Shown piece after piece: positions 61,972 through 64,000 of a stretch of 64,000 nt of DNA; the stretch's first letter is position 1; each line of letters opens with the position of its first letter. This DNA is from Lachancea kluyveri NRRL Y-12651. Lineage: Eukaryota > Ascomycota > Saccharomycetes > Saccharomycetales > Saccharomycetaceae. Location: NCBI GenBank assembly GCA_000149225.2, contig CM000692.1, forward strand, positions 496,001 through 560,000, written 5' to 3'. Both the position numbers and the translations under genes were made by a program. The notes under the pieces are model-generated. The model was not told where the DNA came from, ran no database searches, and saw nothing but the letters and a program-made list of their open reading frames with translations.

Positions 61972-62482
61972 TTTCAGGCTTAGATTTCAAATATAAGCTG
62001 AGAATAGACTGTGATAGACTAGGTGCTATCAAACGTACGCTTAAATAGGATTTATACTGATGAATTTGTTCTGATATCTCAAATTTTTTGTTTACCATCG
62101 ACATTCGTATTTAATGCTGTTTGGTTTTGGAAGACTACTTAGTTTTACAATAGTGAAGCCTAAAGCTAAATACAAAAGGTATAAACACGCAACAGTTCAA
62201 AGTGTTTCGAAGCTCTTCAGAGGGCAGGAGCTATAAAAATTGATGAGCTAACCGGTAGATTGCTTGAACTAAGAGGAAAGAGCATACAGGGAAGTCACTC
62301 CTTCCCACCATAGCTTGGTGTTTATAAAAAAAAAAAAAAATAAGAGATAAAATTAAGATATTTCTAGATATACAGTATATGAAGCATGGTTATAAAACGT
62401 AGACACAACAGGAGTTTTTATATTCGTTTTGATTAATAGTAAAAAACCTTAGATACAAAATGACTGAATCATTTTACATAAT
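61972..62482. other. SMC2-RPL2 spacer
   Basis: 510 bp between the start of SMC2 and the stop of RPL2, both on the minus strand. A poly(A) tract lies at 62326-62341. No gene or clear motif seen. Confidence 0.6.
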
Positions 62483-63672
62483 CTAATCTTGAGTCTTTTG
62501 AGAACCACGCAACAAACCGGTTCTTCTGGCAGCAATCAAACCAGCCTTTTGACCGGAGACAGCACCTCTAGAAATGGTAGAAGCCTTACCAATATGTTGA
62601 TGGTTACCACCACCGTGAGGGTGATCAACTGGGTTCATGGCAACACCACGGGTCTTTGGCCAAGAGTTTCTCTTAACCTTGTATTTGTGGAAAGCACGAC
62701 CAGCCTTCAACAATGGCTTGTCAACTCTACCACCACCGGCAACAACACCGATAACACCTCTAGCGTTAGAAGAGATGACCTTCTTGGATCCAGAAGGTAA
62801 TCTAACTCTAGTCTTGTTTTCATCAGGGTTGTGACCAATAACGATAACGTAGTTACCAGAAGCTCTAGCCAAAGCACCTCTGTCACCTGGCTTTTCTTCA
62901 ACGTTGGAGACGATGGTACCTTCTGGGACGGAACCCAAAGGCAAGATGTTACCGACGTTCAAAGAAGCCTTCTTACCAGCGTAGATGAATTGACCGGTGT
63001 GGACACCTTCGTTAGCAATGAAGGTTTCTTCACGCAACTTATACTTGTATGGGTCACGGAAGACAACCTTGGCCAATGGGGCACCTCTACCAGCATCGTG
63101 GACAATTTGCTTGACGACGCCACGAATGTAACCGTGACGTTCAGCGTAGTCCAAGGTTCTCAACTTGGCAGCACCTTGTCTCAATCTGGTGTGGGATGTG
63201 AAAATAGAACCAGCACCCTTTCTTTGGTTACGAATAACTCTACCTGAAGAAATAGAATTAATTGTTAGTAAAGAGTTTTCAAAATGAAAAAAAAATTCAA
63301 GGACGAGAAAAAACAGAACGTTTAGGAACAGATTGTATTTGAATTAACTCAAGGCAAATGATAAAGAAGACGGATATGACTTCTAATTCTTTACAACTAA
63401 TATTCCATCGGCTGCTCACGTTTCAATATCTATAGTTTGGATAATAGAGCATCAGAGTCACTGTCAAATCCATAGCGGTTTGTTCTGTGAAATGTTGTGC
63501 CAATAAAGTATTTGTTCATTGCACAGCATATATCATGAAAAGTCTCTAATAGTCTAATAACTTCTCAAAAACAAAATTAACCAATCTCTAGAAACAAATC
63601 GTGGTAACGAACATTTGATTTCCCTCCTTAAATATGGCCTTTTTAGCCTGGTTATTATGTTGACATACCCAT
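62483..63672 (-). CDS. RPL2: 60S ribosomal protein uL2, spliced gene
   Basis: Exon 1 is only 4 nt (63669-63672, ATGG). The intron (63244-63668, 425 bp) starts GTATGT and ends with branch TACTAAC (63264-63270 on the + strand as gttagta) and TTCAG. Exon 2 is 62483-63243. The 254-residue product starts [21 protein letters not shown] and has the same length as Rpl2a/b. uL2 lies at the peptidyl transferase centre; the conserved [12 protein letters not shown] motif with the hydroxylatable His is visible, as is the C-terminal [11 protein letters not shown]. The four-base first exon is the same as in S. cerevisiae RPL2A/RPL2B. SMC2-RPL2A order equals YFR031C-YFR031C-A. Confidence 0.97.
63244..63668 (-). 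other. RPL2 intron
   Basis: 425-bp intron with consensus ends (GTATGT, TACTAAC, CAG), between the 4-nt first exon and exon 2. No snoRNA-like box pair was recognised in it. Confidence 0.9.
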
Positions 63673-63759
63673 TGCTTATTGATTAGTGGTTTCTCTGCCT
63701 TTCTATAAAACCAAACAGTGTGAATAGCTATTGAGAAGCTCTTGTTTTAAAAAAAGTTG

Positions 63760-64000
63760 AAAAACCGGGCTGCTGTGGAGGGAGTCTGTGCTCTGCCAGG
63801 CAGGAGCGTGCTTCGTGGTGGGTGAGCTAGGCGGAGCGGTAGACAGGATGCGTAGCAGGTCTGGGGAGAGAGCTAGGCTCGGGGGCCTGGCAGTAGGCAG
63901 GTGTGCTAGACAGAGTAGGTGGAACGTGGGACGGTGTAGCCAGTGGGAGAGCGCGGGCAGCGGGAGGGGGAGGGAGCACACGGGCGCGAATCGACAACTA
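63760..64000. promoter_or_regulatory. GC-rich stretch upstream of RPL2
   Basis: From about 63763 to the window end the base composition changes sharply to more than 60% G+C by eye, against an AT-rich surrounding. On the RPL2 strand it is C- and pyrimidine-rich (CCTCCC-type runs). It starts about 90 bp upstream of the ATG, beyond a short T-rich tract, where the activating sequence of a ribosomal protein gene is expected. I found no clean Rap1 consensus. It could also be a foreign or repeated sequence that continues beyond the window. Confidence 0.4.

Noticed and set aside
63703-63981. 92-residue open frame on the minus strand at the window end
   Set aside because: It is a product of the GC-rich composition (few stop codons), Pro/Leu/Ser/Ala repeats, in the RPL2 upstream region.

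Overview
The window is nuclear DNA of a budding yeast (Saccharomycetaceae). The signs are yeast-type genes with few introns, GTATGT / TACTAAC / CACTAAC splice signals, intron-bearing tRNA-Lys and tRNA-Tyr genes, poly(dA:dT) spacers, MCB and RRPE/PAC promoter motifs, and a Ty1-type LTR retrotransposon with solo LTRs. Gene names below are those of Saccharomyces cerevisiae and rest on protein sequences recalled from memory plus gene order. No database search was possible.

Gene order says more about the host than any single gene. Genes that in S. cerevisiae sit on two sister chromosome blocks are interleaved here in one row, as expected before the whole-genome duplication (WGD). Block A (1-33734) merges YPR117W, YGR100W to YGR106C, YPR118W, one B-type cyclin (CLB1/CLB2), one S-phase cyclin (CLB5/CLB6), AXL1 (YPR122W) and YGR111W. 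Block B (35394-45464) merges YBR252W to YBR256C with YIR010W to YIR012W: DUT1, SRB6, DSN1, TRS20, MTC4, RCF3, STS1, SQT1, RIB5. Block C (45680-63672) merges YIL015W to YIL018W with YFR030W to YFR031C-A: a BAR1-like protease, SNL1, VID28, MET10, SMC2, RPL2, with a THI7-type transporter inserted. This points to a non-WGD species, plausibly of the Zygosaccharomyces/Torulaspora group; the exact species is not determined.

Block A to B passes through tRNA-Gly and a solo LTR. Block A also holds a composite repeat between divergent tRNA-Cys and tRNA-Tyr genes: a whole-looking Ty1-like element (21921-27969) sits inside an older inverted LTR, with a TATTC target duplication. Five tRNA genes are present: Leu-GAG, Lys-UUU, Cys-GCA, Tyr-GUA and Gly-GCC.

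Three protein genes carry spliceosomal introns: VMA21 (79 bp, not present in the S. cerevisiae gene as I recall it), RCF3 (86 bp) and RPL2 (425 bp, after a 4-nt first exon). Points most worth a second look are the VMA21 intron, a CATTGTC plus Mcm1-like site upstream of the BAR1-like protease (the form of an ancestral a-specific operator), the nested Ty1 element with its anomalous doubled 5' LTR end, two unassigned open frames (36449-36790 and 42866-43197), an 86-residue orphan protein behind an E-box-rich spacer, and a strikingly GC-rich stretch upstream of RPL2 at the window end.
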